The translations under genes and the position numbers were made by a program. The notes beneath the pieces were generated by a model, which was not told the origin of the DNA, did no database searches, and saw only the letters and a program-made list of their open reading frames with translations. From Actinocorallia sp. API 0066 (lineage in GTDB: Bacteria > Actinomycetota > Actinomycetes > Streptosporangiales > Streptosporangiaceae), in assembly GCF_020991275.1 (NCBI RefSeq), contig NZ_JAJLQY010000015.1, positions 62,001 through 126,000 of the forward strand: 64,000 nt of DNA, read 5' to 3'. Shown here piece by piece: positions 8,573 to 17,412 of the stretch (position 1 is the first letter of the stretch; the number at the start of each line of letters is the position of its first letter).

Positions 8573-9202
8573 GTGAAGACGGACAGCGCGCAACGGAGGG
8601 CGCGGCCCGCTCTCGGCAGGCCGCAGGTCACCTCACGGGCCGCCCTGGAGCGGCTCGCCTTCGAGCTCTTCGCCCGCGACGGCTTCGACGAGACCACGGT
8701 CGACGACATAGCCGCCGCCGCGGGGATCGGCCGCCGTACGTTCTTCCGCTACTTCGCCTCCAAGAACGACCTCGTCTGGGGCGACTTCGAGCACGAGCTG
8801 GCCCGGCTGCGGGCGCTGCTGGCGGAGACGGGCCCCGACGTCCCGATGATGGAAGCCGTCCGGGCCGCTGTCGTCGCGTTCAACCGGTACGACCCGCGCG
8901 ACGTGCCCTGGCACCGGCAGCGGATGGAACTGATCCTGCGGGTGCCGACGCTCCAGGCCGACGCCACCCTCAGGTACGCGTCGTGGCGGGGGATCATCAC
9001 CGAGTTCGTCGCCGCCCGCACCGGGCAGCCGCCCGCCGCGATGCTGCCCACGCTCGCGGGCCACACCGCCCTGGCGGCCTGCATCGCCGCGTACGAGCAC
9101 TGGTTGTCGGCGGACACCCCCGAGGACCTCACGGACCTCCTGGACGCCGCCATCCGCCGTCTCGCGGACGGCCTCGACTCCGCCGACCCCACGCCGCCCT
9201 GA
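8573..9202 (+). CDS. mftR: Mycofactocin-system TetR-family regulator MftR
   Basis: A TetR-type repressor of 209 residues when started at the GTG in GAGGTGAAGACG. The N-terminal helix-turn-helix reads TTVDDIAAAAGIGRRTFFRYFASK, followed by DLVWGDFEHELARLRALL, which is typical of MftR. The ligand domain contains MMEAVRAAVVAFNRYD and WHRQRMELILRVPTLQADA. In mycobacteria MftR represses the mycofactocin operon and responds to long-chain acyl-CoA. Here it stands upstream of the cluster, convergent with mftG, instead of directly before mftA. The Shine-Dalgarno-like GGGGAGG is almost fused to the GTG, so translation may be weak or the message nearly leaderless. Confidence 0.88.
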   Translation: MKTDSAQRRARPALGRPQVTSRAALERLAFELFARDGFDETTVDDIAAAAGIGRRTFFRYFASKNDLVWGDFEHELARLRALLAETGPDVPMMEAVRAAVVAFNRYDPRDVPWHRQRMELILRVPTLQADATLRYASWRGIITEFVAARTGQPPAAMLPTLAGHTALAACIAAYEHWLSADTPEDLTDLLDAAIRRLADGLDSADPTPP

Positions 9203-9228
9203 CCGTCCGTCGGTTCGGCTCGGTTCGG

Positions 9229-10746
9229 CTAGGCGAAGGTCGGGGCGAGGAGTTCGGCGACAAGGACGGCGGTGTTGGCGGGGCCGCGCAGGGGGGCCGT
9301 CGGGAGGATCGAGGTGTCGGCGACCCGGAGGCGCGCGACGCCGTGGACCCGGCCGCGCGGGTCGACGGCGGAGCCCAGCGGGACGGTGCCGCAGGTGTGC
9401 TGCGCGGTGCCGAGACGGGTCCTGATCCACGCGTCGAGGGCGGCGTCGTCGGCCAGCACGGAAGGCGTCGGCTCGACCAGGCCGGAGGCGACCTCGGCGA
9501 AGGCGTCCGTGGTGATGACGGCGGCGGCCGTCCTGACGGCCTCGCGCAGCCTCCGGCGGTCGTCTTCGGTCTCCAGGTAGCCGTAGTCGATCTGCGGGGG
9601 CACCCTCGGGTCGGCAGCCACCGTGCGCAGCCTTCCGCCGCGCCGTGGGGTCTGCACGGAGGCGAGGAAGGCGAGCGGCGCGCCCGGCACCCCGGTGCGG
9701 CCCCCGACGAGCCCGGCCATCGGCACGAGCGACTGGAGCACCTCCAGGTCGCCCCGGTCGGCGGCCCCTGAGGACGTCGTGTGCAGCACCCCTCCGAGCC
9801 ACGACCCCTGCGGCTCCGGTAGCGGCCCGCGCGGCGTCCACTCCACGACGACCTGGGGGTGATCGCTCAGCGCGGCCCCGATGGCGGGCACGTCGGAGGC
9901 CACCCGGATACCAGCGCGCGCGAGGTCGTGCGCGGGGCCGACGCCCGAGAGGTGCAGCAGGTGAGGGGACCCGAAGGCGCCCGCGCACAGGACGACCTCG
10001 CCCGCCTCGATGAAGGACTCCCGTTCACCCTGCACGACCATCACGCCGACGGCCTTACCGCCCCGGATGACGACCGACTGGACGGCACAGCCCCCTTCGA
10101 CCGTCAGGTTCGGCCGGTGCAGGGCGTCGAGCAGGTAGGCGATCCCCGTGTTGATCCGCAGCCCGTCCACCGCGTTGGACGGCACGGGCCCGAACCCCGG
10201 CGCGTCCTGGGCGTTCTTGTCGGGTTCGGCGGGGAAGCCCAGCTCGTGGGACGCGGCCCGGAAGGCGGCGGCGGCCGGATGGCCGAGATCCGTCCGTCGT
10301 ACAGCGACCGGCCCTGTGTCGCCGTGCAGGGGTCCCGCGCCGAGGTCGAGGTCGTTCTCCAGGGCGCGCAGGACGGGCAGCACTCTTTCGTACGACCACA
10401 GGGGATCGCCTGCGATCGCCGCCCATCGGGTGAAGTCCTCCCGACGGGCCCGGATGAAGTAGCCGCCGTTCACCGTCGTCGAGCCGCCCAGGTACCTCCC
10501 CCTGGGCGCGGCATACGCGTGGTCGGGGGTGAGCCGCGCGAGGTGGGTGCTGACCGCCGGGTGCCCCGCCTGCGCGCCGGGGACGAACCGGGCGTCGAGC
10601 AGGTCGTCCGGAAAACCCGACAAGGTGCGCGGCGCGGGCCCCGCTTCCAGGACCAGCACACGCCGCCCAGGATCCTCGCTGAGCCGCGCGGCGAGCGCCG
10701 CCCCGCTCGCCCCCGCGCCGACCACCAGCACGTCCGCACGGGTCAT
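9229..10746 (-). CDS. mftG: Mycofactocin-associated GMC oxidoreductase MftG
   Basis: A 505-residue GMC flavoprotein starting at the ATG before TRADVLVVGAGASGAALAARL, the FAD-binding Rossmann motif. Further family marks are GGSTTVNGGYFIRARREDF (GMC signature 1), VLCAGAFGSPHLLHLSGVGP (signature 2) and the catalytic His region TAQHTCGTVPLGSAVDPRG. MftG is reported to reoxidise mycofactocinol and to link mycofactocin-dependent alcohol oxidation to the respiratory chain. Its usual place is after mftF; here it is divergent from mftA and convergent with mftR. An upstream 24-residue extension is possible but has no family support. Confidence 0.88.
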   Translation of the reverse strand: MTRADVLVVGAGASGAALAARLSEDPGRRVLVLEAGPAPRTLSGFPDDLLDARFVPGAQAGHPAVSTHLARLTPDHAYAAPRGRYLGGSTTVNGGYFIRARREDFTRWAAIAGDPLWSYERVLPVLRALENDLDLGAGPLHGDTGPVAVRRTDLGHPAAAAFRAASHELGFPAEPDKNAQDAPGFGPVPSNAVDGLRINTGIAYLLDALHRPNLTVEGGCAVQSVVIRGGKAVGVMVVQGERESFIEAGEVVLCAGAFGSPHLLHLSGVGPAHDLARAGIRVASDVPAIGAALSDHPQVVVEWTPRGPLPEPQGSWLGGVLHTTSSGAADRGDLEVLQSLVPMAGLVGGRTGVPGAPLAFLASVQTPRRGGRLRTVAADPRVPPQIDYGYLETEDDRRRLREAVRTAAAVITTDAFAEVASGLVEPTPSVLADDAALDAWIRTRLGTAQHTCGTVPLGSAVDPRGRVHGVARLRVADTSILPTAPLRGPANTAVLVAELLAPTFA

Positions 10747-10900
10747 CTCAGGGCCGCCGAGCGCGGCGCCGCCGCAGGTGGTCCGCTGTTCATCCGGGCC
10801 CGCCCTTCCTTTTGGCACTCGATGTAACTAGTATCCGTCATATCAGCACCGGTGTGAGCGGCGTCTCAGTCGCCGCGCGCCACGAGCCAGGGAGGTCCCC
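10747..10900. promoter_or_regulatory. Divergent mftG/mftA promoter region
   Basis: The 154 bases between the mftG and mftA starts contain an island of AT-rich sequence around 10821-10845 (GTAACTAGTATCC followed by GTCATATCAG) in otherwise GC-rich DNA. On the plus strand TAGTAT fits a -10 element. AGGGAGG lies five bases before the mftA GTG. This is the most likely place for MftR control of both transcripts; I did not find a clean long palindrome. Confidence 0.5.
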
Positions 10901-10975
10901 GTGAACGAGAACCAGGAACTCGTCGAGTCGCTGATCGAGGAGGTCTCGATCGACGGCATGTGCGGCGTCTACTAG
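10901..10975 (+). CDS. mftA: Mycofactocin precursor peptide MftA
   Basis: A 24-codon gene, far too short for routine gene finders, with GTG start and AGGGAGG five bases upstream. The peptide starts MNENQELVESLIEEV and ends SIDGMCGVY. The terminal IDGMCGVY is the diagnostic core of mycofactocin precursors: MftC decarboxylates the last Tyr and couples it to the preceding Val, and MftE then releases the Val-Tyr-derived unit. The leader is shorter than in mycobacteria but keeps the acidic helical part that the MftB RRE domain binds. mftB begins seven bases downstream. Confidence 0.97.
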   Translation: MNENQELVESLIEEVSIDGMCGVY

Positions 10976-10982
10976 CCGACGC

Positions 10983-11261
10983 ATGACAGTCCTCGACCTC
11001 GACCGCGCCTGGGACCTGCACCCGCAGGTCTCGGTGCGGCCGGAACCCTTCGGCGCGCTCCTGTACCACTTCGGGACCCGCAAGCTCTCGTTCCTCAAGG
11101 ACCGCGTGCTGCTGGAGGTCGTCCGCGCACTGAAGGACGCGCCTTCCGCACGGGCCGCCTGCGCGGCCGCAGGGGTCCCCGACTCCGATCTGGCCCGGTA
11201 CGGCGCCGCGCTCGGCGCGCTCGCCGGGTCGGCCATGGTCGTCGAAAGGACATCAGCATGA
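10983..11261 (+). CDS. mftB: Mycofactocin peptide chaperone MftB
   Basis: A 92-residue RRE-domain (PqqD-like) protein. It reads LDRAWDLHPQVSVRPEPFGALLYHFGTRKLSFLKD at its start (key part PEPFGALLYHFGTRKLSF), which is the family hallmark. A winged-helix-like tail ends with ALAGSAMVVERTSA. MftB binds the MftA leader and presents the C-terminal Val-Tyr to the radical SAM enzyme MftC. The gene starts seven bases after mftA and its stop overlaps the mftC start (ATGA), so the stoichiometric partner is translated in step with MftC. Confidence 0.96.
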   Translation: MTVLDLDRAWDLHPQVSVRPEPFGALLYHFGTRKLSFLKDRVLLEVVRALKDAPSARAACAAAGVPDSDLARYGAALGALAGSAMVVERTSA

Positions 11262-12499
11262 CCGTCACCCCTGAGCGGGCCGCCTCGCCCGCGCCCGGGA
11301 CACGGCTGGTCGACCTGTTCGAGCACGGGCTCGACGCGCCGATCTGCCTGACCTGGGAACTCACCTACGCCTGCAATCTCGCCTGTGCGCACTGCCTGTC
11401 GAGCTCGGGGCGGCGCGACCCGCGCGAACTGAGCACCGACGAGTGCAAGGCGGTCATCGACGAGCTCCAGCGCATGCAGGTGTTCTACGTGAACATCGGC
11501 GGAGGCGAGCCCACCGTCAGGTCCGACTTCTGGGAACTGCTGGACTACGCCACCTCCCACAGCGTCGGTGTGAAGTTCTCCACCAACGGTGTGCGCATCA
11601 CCCCCGAGGCGGCCCGCCGCCTCGCCGCCAACGACTACGTGGACGTCCAGATCTCCCTCGACGGCGCCACGCCCGAGGTGAACGACGCCGTACGCGGCCC
11701 CGGCTCCTACGCGACGGCCATCCGCGCGATGGAGAACCTCGCCGAGGCCGGGATGAGGAACTTCAAGCTGTCCGTCGTCTGCACCCGGCACAACATCCCG
11801 CAGATGGACGCGTTCAAGGAGATCGCCGACAGGTACGGCGCCCAGCTACGGCTCACCCGCCTGCGTCCCTCCGGGCGGGGCGCCGACGTGTGGGACGAGC
11901 TGCACCCCCTGCCCGGACAGCAGCGCGAGCTGTACGACTGGCTCATCGCCAACGGGGACAAGGTCCTCACGGGTGACTCCTTCTTCCACCTGTCCGCTTA
12001 CGGGCAGGCCCTTCCGGGCCTCAACCTGTGCGGCGCCGGGCGCGTCGTCTGCCTCATCGACCCCATCGGCGACGTGTACGCCTGCCCCTTCGCCATCCAT
12101 GACGAGTTCCTCGCGGGCAACGTCAGGCAGCCGGGCGGCTTCGCCGAGGTGTGGCGGCAGTCGGAGCTGTTCCTTGGCCTACGCGAGCCGCAGACGGGCG
12201 GGGCGTGCAGCTCCTGCTCCTTCTACAGCACGTGCAAGGGCGGCTGCATGGCCGCCAAGTTCTTCACCGGCCTGCCCCTGGACGGGCCCGACCCCGAGTG
12301 CGTGCGCGGCCACGGAGAAGCACTCCTCGCCGGACGCCCCGAGGACCGCTCCTCCATCCCCAGGCCCTCCGCCGACCACTCCAGGACGGCGAAGCCGCGC
12401 AGGGCCGTCCCCGTGAAACTGTCGCTCACCCGCCCCGATCCCGAGCGCCGCCCCGTGAGCGCGTGCGAGGAGAACCCCCTGGCGGGGCTCACCCTCTGA
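11258..12499 (+). CDS. mftC: Mycofactocin radical SAM/SPASM maturase MftC
   Basis: A 413-residue radical SAM enzyme. The cluster motif is CNLACAHC (CxxxCxxC) near residue 38. The SAM-binding GGGEPTVR and strand motifs FSTNGVRI and DVQISLDGA follow. The C-terminal SPASM domain carries extra cluster cysteines in CGAGRVVCLIDPIGDVYACPFA and CSSCSFYSTCKGGC. MftC performs oxidative decarboxylation of the MftA C-terminal Tyr and then closes the Val-Tyr lactam. The last 60 residues after the SPASM domain are Arg/Pro-rich and not conserved. The start overlaps the mftB stop. Confidence 0.97.
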   Translation: MTVTPERAASPAPGTRLVDLFEHGLDAPICLTWELTYACNLACAHCLSSSGRRDPRELSTDECKAVIDELQRMQVFYVNIGGGEPTVRSDFWELLDYATSHSVGVKFSTNGVRITPEAARRLAANDYVDVQISLDGATPEVNDAVRGPGSYATAIRAMENLAEAGMRNFKLSVVCTRHNIPQMDAFKEIADRYGAQLRLTRLRPSGRGADVWDELHPLPGQQRELYDWLIANGDKVLTGDSFFHLSAYGQALPGLNLCGAGRVVCLIDPIGDVYACPFAIHDEFLAGNVRQPGGFAEVWRQSELFLGLREPQTGGACSSCSFYSTCKGGCMAAKFFTGLPLDGPDPECVRGHGEALLAGRPEDRSSIPRPSADHSRTAKPRRAVPVKLSLTRPDPERRPVSACEENPLAGLTL

Positions 12500-12520
12500 A
12501 CCCCCGGCAAGGAGAAACCC

Positions 12521-13696
12521 ATGGGCAGGAACCCCTGGTTCGAAACGGTCGCCGAGGCCCAACGCAGGGCCAAAAAGCGGCTTCCCGGCATGGTCTACGG
12601 CGCGCTCGTCGCCGGATCAGAGCGGGGCCGCACCATCGACGACAACATCGACGCGTTCGCCAGGCTCGGCTTCGCCCCGCGCGTCGCCGGACACAAGGCC
12701 GAGCGCGACCTCAGCACGACGATCCTCGGGGTGGAGTCGTCGTTCCCGGTCATGATCTCGCCCACCGGCGTGCAGGCCGTCGACCCCGAGGGCGAGGTGG
12801 CCGTGGCGCGCGCCGCCGCGAACCGTGGCGTCATCATGGGCCTCAGCTCGTTCGCGAGCCGCTCCGTCGAGGACGTCGCCGCCGTCAACCCGAACGTCTT
12901 CTACCAGATGTACTGGATGGGCGACCGGGACACGATGGTGCGGCGGATGGAGCGCGCGCGCGAGGCGGGCGCCAAGGCGCTCATCGCCACCCTCGACTGG
13001 TCGTTCTCCAACGGACGCGACTGGGGCAGCCCCCAGATCCCCGAGAAGATCGACTTCAGGACGGCCGTGAAGCTCGCGCCCAAGGTCGTCAACCGGCCCG
13101 GCTGGCTGTGGCGGTTCGGCAAGGCAGGCAGGATCCCCGACCTGACCGCCCCCAACCTCCAGCCTCCCGGCGGCGAGGCGCCCACGTTCTTCGGCGCCTA
13201 CTACGAGTGGATGCAGACGCCTCCGCCCAGTTGGGAGGACGTCGAGTGGATGCGCAAGGAGTGGGGCGGCCCGTTCCTGCTCAAGGGCGTCACCCGGATC
13301 GACGACGCCAAGCGCGCGGTGGACGCCGGGGTCTCGGCCATCTCCGTGTCCAACCACGGCGGCAACAACCTCGACACCACGCCCGCGACGATCCGGCTCC
13401 TGCCGGGCGTCGCCGAGGCCGTCGGCGACCAGATCGAGGTGCTGCTCGACGGCGGCGTCCGGCGCGGCGGCGACGTCGCCAAGGCGCTCGCGCTCGGCGC
13501 CCGCGCGGTGCTCGTCGGCCGCGCCTACCTGTGGGGCCTGGCCGCCAACGGCACGGCCGGGGTCGAGAACGTGCTGGACATCCTGCGCGGCGGCCTGGAC
13601 TCGGCGGTCCTCGGGCTCGGCCACGCGTCGGTGCACGACCTGTCGCCCGCCGACCTGCACGTCCCCGCCGACTTCAAGGTCACCCTGGGCGCCTGA
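12521..13696 (+). CDS. mftD: Mycofactocin FMN-dependent oxidase MftD
   Basis: A 391-residue alpha-hydroxy-acid oxidase family TIM barrel. It shows FPVMISPTGVQAVDPEGEVAVARAA, the FMN-binding SVSNHGGNNLDTTPATI with catalytic His, LLDGGVRRGGDVAKALALGA and VGRAYLWGLAA. MftD oxidatively deaminates the MftE-released intermediate (AHDP) to premycofactocin, giving the redox-active keto amide. AAGGAGAAACCC precedes the ATG. It follows mftC by 21 bases and is followed after one base by mftE. Confidence 0.96.
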   Translation: MGRNPWFETVAEAQRRAKKRLPGMVYGALVAGSERGRTIDDNIDAFARLGFAPRVAGHKAERDLSTTILGVESSFPVMISPTGVQAVDPEGEVAVARAAANRGVIMGLSSFASRSVEDVAAVNPNVFYQMYWMGDRDTMVRRMERAREAGAKALIATLDWSFSNGRDWGSPQIPEKIDFRTAVKLAPKVVNRPGWLWRFGKAGRIPDLTAPNLQPPGGEAPTFFGAYYEWMQTPPPSWEDVEWMRKEWGGPFLLKGVTRIDDAKRAVDAGVSAISVSNHGGNNLDTTPATIRLLPGVAEAVGDQIEVLLDGGVRRGGDVAKALALGARAVLVGRAYLWGLAANGTAGVENVLDILRGGLDSAVLGLGHASVHDLSPADLHVPADFKVTLGA

Positions 13697-13697
13697 C

Positions 13698-14543
13698 ATG
13701 CCCTCTCCCGGCCCCCAGAACGCCGCCACGGCGCCCGTCACCCTCGGTACGGCAGTGACTACCGGAAAGCCCGGCTCGGGGCCGCACCGGCCCGCTCAGC
13801 GCCTCGCGACGCGCGGCGACGGCCAAGGCGTGGCGAGCGCTTTCGGGGAGTCTGTCGGCTTTGGGCGGGTGGTGCGGCTCGGCGACGTGGTGTGGCCGGA
13901 GGTGCCGGAGAAGACGCTGGTCGTGGTGCCGGTGGGGGCGACCGAGCAGCACGGGCCGCATCTGCCGGTGGACACCGACACCGTCGTCGCGGAGGCCGTC
14001 GCGGCGGGGGTCGCGGCGGCGCTCGCGGCGGACGGGCCGGTGCTGCTGGCCCCGGCGATCGCGTTCGGGGCCAGCAGCGAGCACGCGGGCTTCCCCGGGA
14101 CGGTCTCGATCGGACACGAGGCGCTGCGCGCGGTGCTCGTGGAGACCGTGCGGTCGCTCGCGCTGTGGGCGGGCCGCACCGTCCTCGTCAACGGGCACGG
14201 CGGCAACGTCGCGACGCTGGAGACGGCCGTCGCCCAGTTGAGCGCGGAGGGCCACGACGTCCGGTGGGCGCCCTGCGCGGCGCCCGGAGGAGACCCGCAC
14301 GCGGGCTTCACCGAGACCTCGGTGATGCTTCACCTCGCGCCGGAAAGAGTCCGCCTGGAGGCGGCCGTACCGGGCGACACGCGCCCGCTCTCCGTCCTGC
14401 TGCCCGAACTGCGCGCGCGCGGCGTCAGGGCCGTCTCCCCGACGGGAGTCCTTGGCGATCCCACCGGCGCGACGGCCGCCCACGGCGCCGAGATCCTGCG
14501 GACCATGATCACCACCGCCCTGACCGTCCTCGCCCATGCGTGA
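13698..14543 (+). CDS. mftE: Mycofactocin creatininase-family peptidase MftE
   Basis: A metal-dependent creatininase-fold amidohydrolase. It has VVPVGATEQHGPHLPVDTDT with metal-binding Glu, His and Asp, FGASSEHAGFPGTVSIG, and VLVNGHGGNVATLETA. MftE cleaves the modified MftA to free the cyclised Val-Tyr product. The drawn start, one base after the mftD stop, gives 281 residues, but the first 55 or so are low-complexity and not family-like. A GTG start shortly before VRLGDVVWPEVPEKT would give a protein of the usual length. The stop lies inside the mftF start region (8-base overlap). Confidence 0.92.
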   Translation: MPSPGPQNAATAPVTLGTAVTTGKPGSGPHRPAQRLATRGDGQGVASAFGESVGFGRVVRLGDVVWPEVPEKTLVVVPVGATEQHGPHLPVDTDTVVAEAVAAGVAAALAADGPVLLAPAIAFGASSEHAGFPGTVSIGHEALRAVLVETVRSLALWAGRTVLVNGHGGNVATLETAVAQLSAEGHDVRWAPCAAPGGDPHAGFTETSVMLHLAPERVRLEAAVPGDTRPLSVLLPELRARGVRAVSPTGVLGDPTGATAAHGAEILRTMITTALTVLAHA

Positions 14544-15984
14544 CGCCGGCCCGCCGCCGCGCGGGGCGGCGCTGCCCGAGGGGTTCCGGGTGGCGTTGGC
14601 GGAAGGCACGCAGTTGTGGGCCGGGGGCCGGGTCGCGACCGGAGGCGCACCGTGGAAGGTGATCCGGCTGGGCGCGGCGGCGGTGCCGTACCTGGAGGAG
14701 CTGCGGGCGGCCGGGGAGCGCGGCGTCGTCCTCCGTGACGGCCTCGCGCGCGCGCTGGCCCGGCAACTGCTCGACACCGGGTTCGCCAGGCCCGTCCCGG
14801 CGCGGCGTCCGGGGCCGCACGACGTCACCGTGGTGGTGCCCGCCTACGGGCGGCCCACGGAGCTGGAACGGACGCTCAGGGCCGTCAAGGGGCTGCCGGT
14901 GATCGTCGTCGACGACGCGTCGCCGGATCCGGGGCCGCTGCGGCGGGTGGCGCGGGCGCACGGCGCGCGGCTGGTCCGGCACGCCGAGAACCGGGGCCCG
15001 GCGGCGGCCCGCGACACCGGCCTCCGGCTCGTGCGGACGGCCCTCACCGCGTTCGTGGACTCCGACTGCAGGCCGGAGCCCGGCTGGCTCGACCTCCTCG
15101 TCCCCTACTTCGACGACCCGAAGGTGGCCGTGGTGGCTCCCGAGGTCGTGGCGGACGCGCGGGGCGGCGGTCTCCTGGCCCGCTACGAGGCGGTCCGCTC
15201 CGCGCTCGACATGGGCCCCGACCCCGCTCTCGTGCGCCCCGGCGCCAAGCTGGGCTTCGTCCCCTCCGCGACGCTCCTGGTGCGGACGTCGGCTCTCGCC
15301 TCCCCGGCTTTCGACGCCGACCTACGTCTCGGTGAGGACGTGGACTTCGTCTGGCGCATGGCCGACCTGGGCTGGCACGTCCGCTACCAGCCCGAGGCGC
15401 GGGTCCTGCACACGCCGAGGCTCGACCCTCGGGAGTGGGCGAGGAGGCGGCACGAGTACGGCACGTCGGCCACGGACCTGGAGCGGCGCCATCCGGGACG
15501 GCTCGTCCCCGCCCGTCCCTCCGCGTGGAACCTCGCGACCCTCGCCTTCCTCGCCTACGGACGTCCCGTCCCGGCCGCCCTGGGCGCCGCCGCCACGACG
15601 TACCTGCTGCGCCGCTCCCTGGCGGGCGTCTCGGACGACTGGAGGTTGAGCGCCTCGATCGTCGCGAAGGGCGTCCTGGCCGACGCCTCCTCCGTGGGGC
15701 ACGCCCTGCGCCGCGAATGGTGGCCCCTCGGGTTGGTCGCCCTGGCCGCCTCCCCGCGCAGCCGCCTGGCCCGCGCCGCCTCCGTGACGATGCTGACGCC
15801 CATCGCCCTGGAGTGGATCAGACGGCGACCGGCCATGGACCCCTTCCGGTACACCGTCATGCGGCTGCTGGAGGATGTCGCCTACGGCTCGGGCGTCACC
15901 GCGTCCGCCTACCGGGCCCGTACCTGGGCGCCGCTGCTCCCACGCATCCGCTTCCCCAACACGAAGAACCCCGCCAAGCCGTAG
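14536..15984 (+). CDS. mftF: Mycofactocin glycosyltransferase MftF
   Basis: A 482-residue GT2-type transferase. The N-terminal 90 residues are the MftF-specific part. The GT-A core begins VTVVVPAYGRPTELERTL and has IVVDDASPDPGPL, AENRGPAAARDTGL and the metal-binding FVDSDCRPEPGW. The acceptor motif is RLGEDVDFVWRMADLGW. Hydrophobic segments lie in the C-terminal third (AALGAAATTYLLR and similar). MftF adds a beta-1,4-linked glucose chain to premycofactocin. The start overlaps mftE by eight bases, and the gene ends within a strong hairpin. Confidence 0.95.
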   Translation: MRDAGPPPRGAALPEGFRVALAEGTQLWAGGRVATGGAPWKVIRLGAAAVPYLEELRAAGERGVVLRDGLARALARQLLDTGFARPVPARRPGPHDVTVVVPAYGRPTELERTLRAVKGLPVIVVDDASPDPGPLRRVARAHGARLVRHAENRGPAAARDTGLRLVRTALTAFVDSDCRPEPGWLDLLVPYFDDPKVAVVAPEVVADARGGGLLARYEAVRSALDMGPDPALVRPGAKLGFVPSATLLVRTSALASPAFDADLRLGEDVDFVWRMADLGWHVRYQPEARVLHTPRLDPREWARRRHEYGTSATDLERRHPGRLVPARPSAWNLATLAFLAYGRPVPAALGAAATTYLLRRSLAGVSDDWRLSASIVAKGVLADASSVGHALRREWWPLGLVALAASPRSRLARAASVTMLTPIALEWIRRRPAMDPFRYTVMRLLEDVAYGSGVTASAYRARTWAPLLPRIRFPNTKNPAKP

Positions 15985-16002
15985 CGGGACGGCTTGACGG
16001 GG
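15969..16002. terminator. Hairpin terminator closing the mycofactocin operon
   Basis: CCCCG-C-CAAGCCGT, a six-base loop AGCGGG, then ACGGCTTG-A-CGGGG form a stem of 13 paired bases with one C/A mismatch. It spans the mftF stop codon and lies between convergent genes, so it can serve both strands. There is no T-tract, which is common in actinomycete terminators. Confidence 0.75.
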
Positions 16003-16020
16003 CTCCGTAGGTACGCGCGT

Positions 16021-17412
16021 TCAGGTGGTCACGGCACGGCCCGTGGCGGCGCGCCGCGCGGGCGCGTCGTACTCGGCGAGGTGCACGGCCGCCAGGTGGG
16101 CCGCCTGGGCGCGGATCTCCGGCACGGCGGTGGTCTCGTAGCGCAGGCCGCGCAGCGGCGGGCCGAGGGTGAACAGGCCGGGGCGGGACTCGCCCTCGGG
16201 GCCGAGGAGGCAGCCGCAGCCGTCGGCGGACAGGCCGAGGCCGAGCGGGTCGGCGGCGACGACGTCGGTGTCGATCAGGTCGCGCAGCAGCGCGTCCGTG
16301 CGCGGGTCGGCGGCCGGGCCGGTGCTGTTGACGATCCAGCCGACCTCGACGTCACGGCGCGTCCCGTTGGTCTCGACGGCGACGGTCAGGCCGTCCGGAC
16401 GGGCGTCCACGCGGTCGAGGAAGCCCTTGATGACGCGGAGGCGGCCGGTGGCGCGCAGGTCGTCGATCCGGGCGACGGACGCGGGCGGGATCCGGTGCCG
16501 CCGGACCTCCCAGCCACGCGCGAAGAACGTGAGGAACCGCTGCTTCTCGGACAGGCTCAGCCTGCCCCACATCTCGGGGACGTGCGGCCTGAGCCCGTCG
16601 ACGACCCCGCGCCACTCGCCGTCGTTGCGCTCGACGGCCTCGTGGTAGATCCGGTGAAGGTCGGCGACGGTGACGTCGCCCGAGGGAGGGGTGAAGGGGA
16701 CGGCCGGAGGGTTCGGACATCGGTGCGGACGCGGCAGGAGCCCGTGCCGGGACACCGCGTAGACGACGGTCTCAGGGTTCCGGGACGTGAAGGTCGTCGC
16801 CAGGTCGACCATGGTCAGGCCGGTGCCTACGACGAGGACGTCACGGGCGTCGTCCACCCGGTCGAGCGCGCCGGGCGCCCACGGGTCGGCGATGTAACGC
16901 GGGTCGCCTTCGGGCTGCCACGGCCACGCGGTAGGCGCCCGGTTGCCTGTGGCGAGGACGACCGCGTCGGCTTCAAGCACTGTGCCGTCCGCGAGGGTGA
17001 CGCGCCAGCCACGGCCGCCGGAAGCCACCCCGGTGACCGTGCCGGTGATCTCGGTCAGGTGCCCTGGACGGCGCTGCCCCGCCTCGTCGAGGAGGTCGCG
17101 TAGGTAGCGCCCGTAGGTCTGCCGGGGGAGGAAGTCGGCGCCTTCGGCGTCGATCCCCCGGGCCCGCGCCCACCGGAGCAGGTGGTCGGGGTCCTCCTGG
17201 AGGGCGCTCATCTTCGCGACGGGCGCGTTGAGCAGGTGGGCCGGATCGTCGGTCGAGTACGCCTGGCCGAGCGCGTGCCGCCCGTCCCGGTCCACGATGA
17301 CGACCTTCGGGGGCACCCCCTCGCGCTCTCCGATCAGGAGGTGGGCCGCGGTGAGCGCCGCGCTGGCCCCCCCGCCCACGATGACCACCGATCCCGGCTC
17401 CGCGCTACTCAT
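16021..17412 (-). CDS. FAD/NAD(P)-binding protein (NAD_binding_9 type)
   Basis: A 463-residue flavoprotein with the FAD motif VVIVGGGASAALTAAHLL at the start, then VDRDGRHALGQAYSTDDPAHLLNAPVAKMSAL, which is typical of PF13454-type oxidoreductases. A second dinucleotide motif, VLVVGTGLTMVDLATTF, lies near residue 190. The late segment GWIVNSTGPAADPR and LFTLGPPLRGLRYETTAVPEIRAQAAHLA complete the FAD site. Related proteins are annotated as hydroxylases or adenylyl/FAD-dependent enzymes of unclear substrate. It is convergent with mftF, but nothing shows that it acts on mycofactocin. GGTGG lies just before the ATG. Confidence 0.85.
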   Translation of the reverse strand: MSSAEPGSVVIVGGGASAALTAAHLLIGEREGVPPKVVIVDRDGRHALGQAYSTDDPAHLLNAPVAKMSALQEDPDHLLRWARARGIDAEGADFLPRQTYGRYLRDLLDEAGQRRPGHLTEITGTVTGVASGGRGWRVTLADGTVLEADAVVLATGNRAPTAWPWQPEGDPRYIADPWAPGALDRVDDARDVLVVGTGLTMVDLATTFTSRNPETVVYAVSRHGLLPRPHRCPNPPAVPFTPPSGDVTVADLHRIYHEAVERNDGEWRGVVDGLRPHVPEMWGRLSLSEKQRFLTFFARGWEVRRHRIPPASVARIDDLRATGRLRVIKGFLDRVDARPDGLTVAVETNGTRRDVEVGWIVNSTGPAADPRTDALLRDLIDTDVVAADPLGLGLSADGCGCLLGPEGESRPGLFTLGPPLRGLRYETTAVPEIRAQAAHLAAVHLAEYDAPARRAATGRAVTT

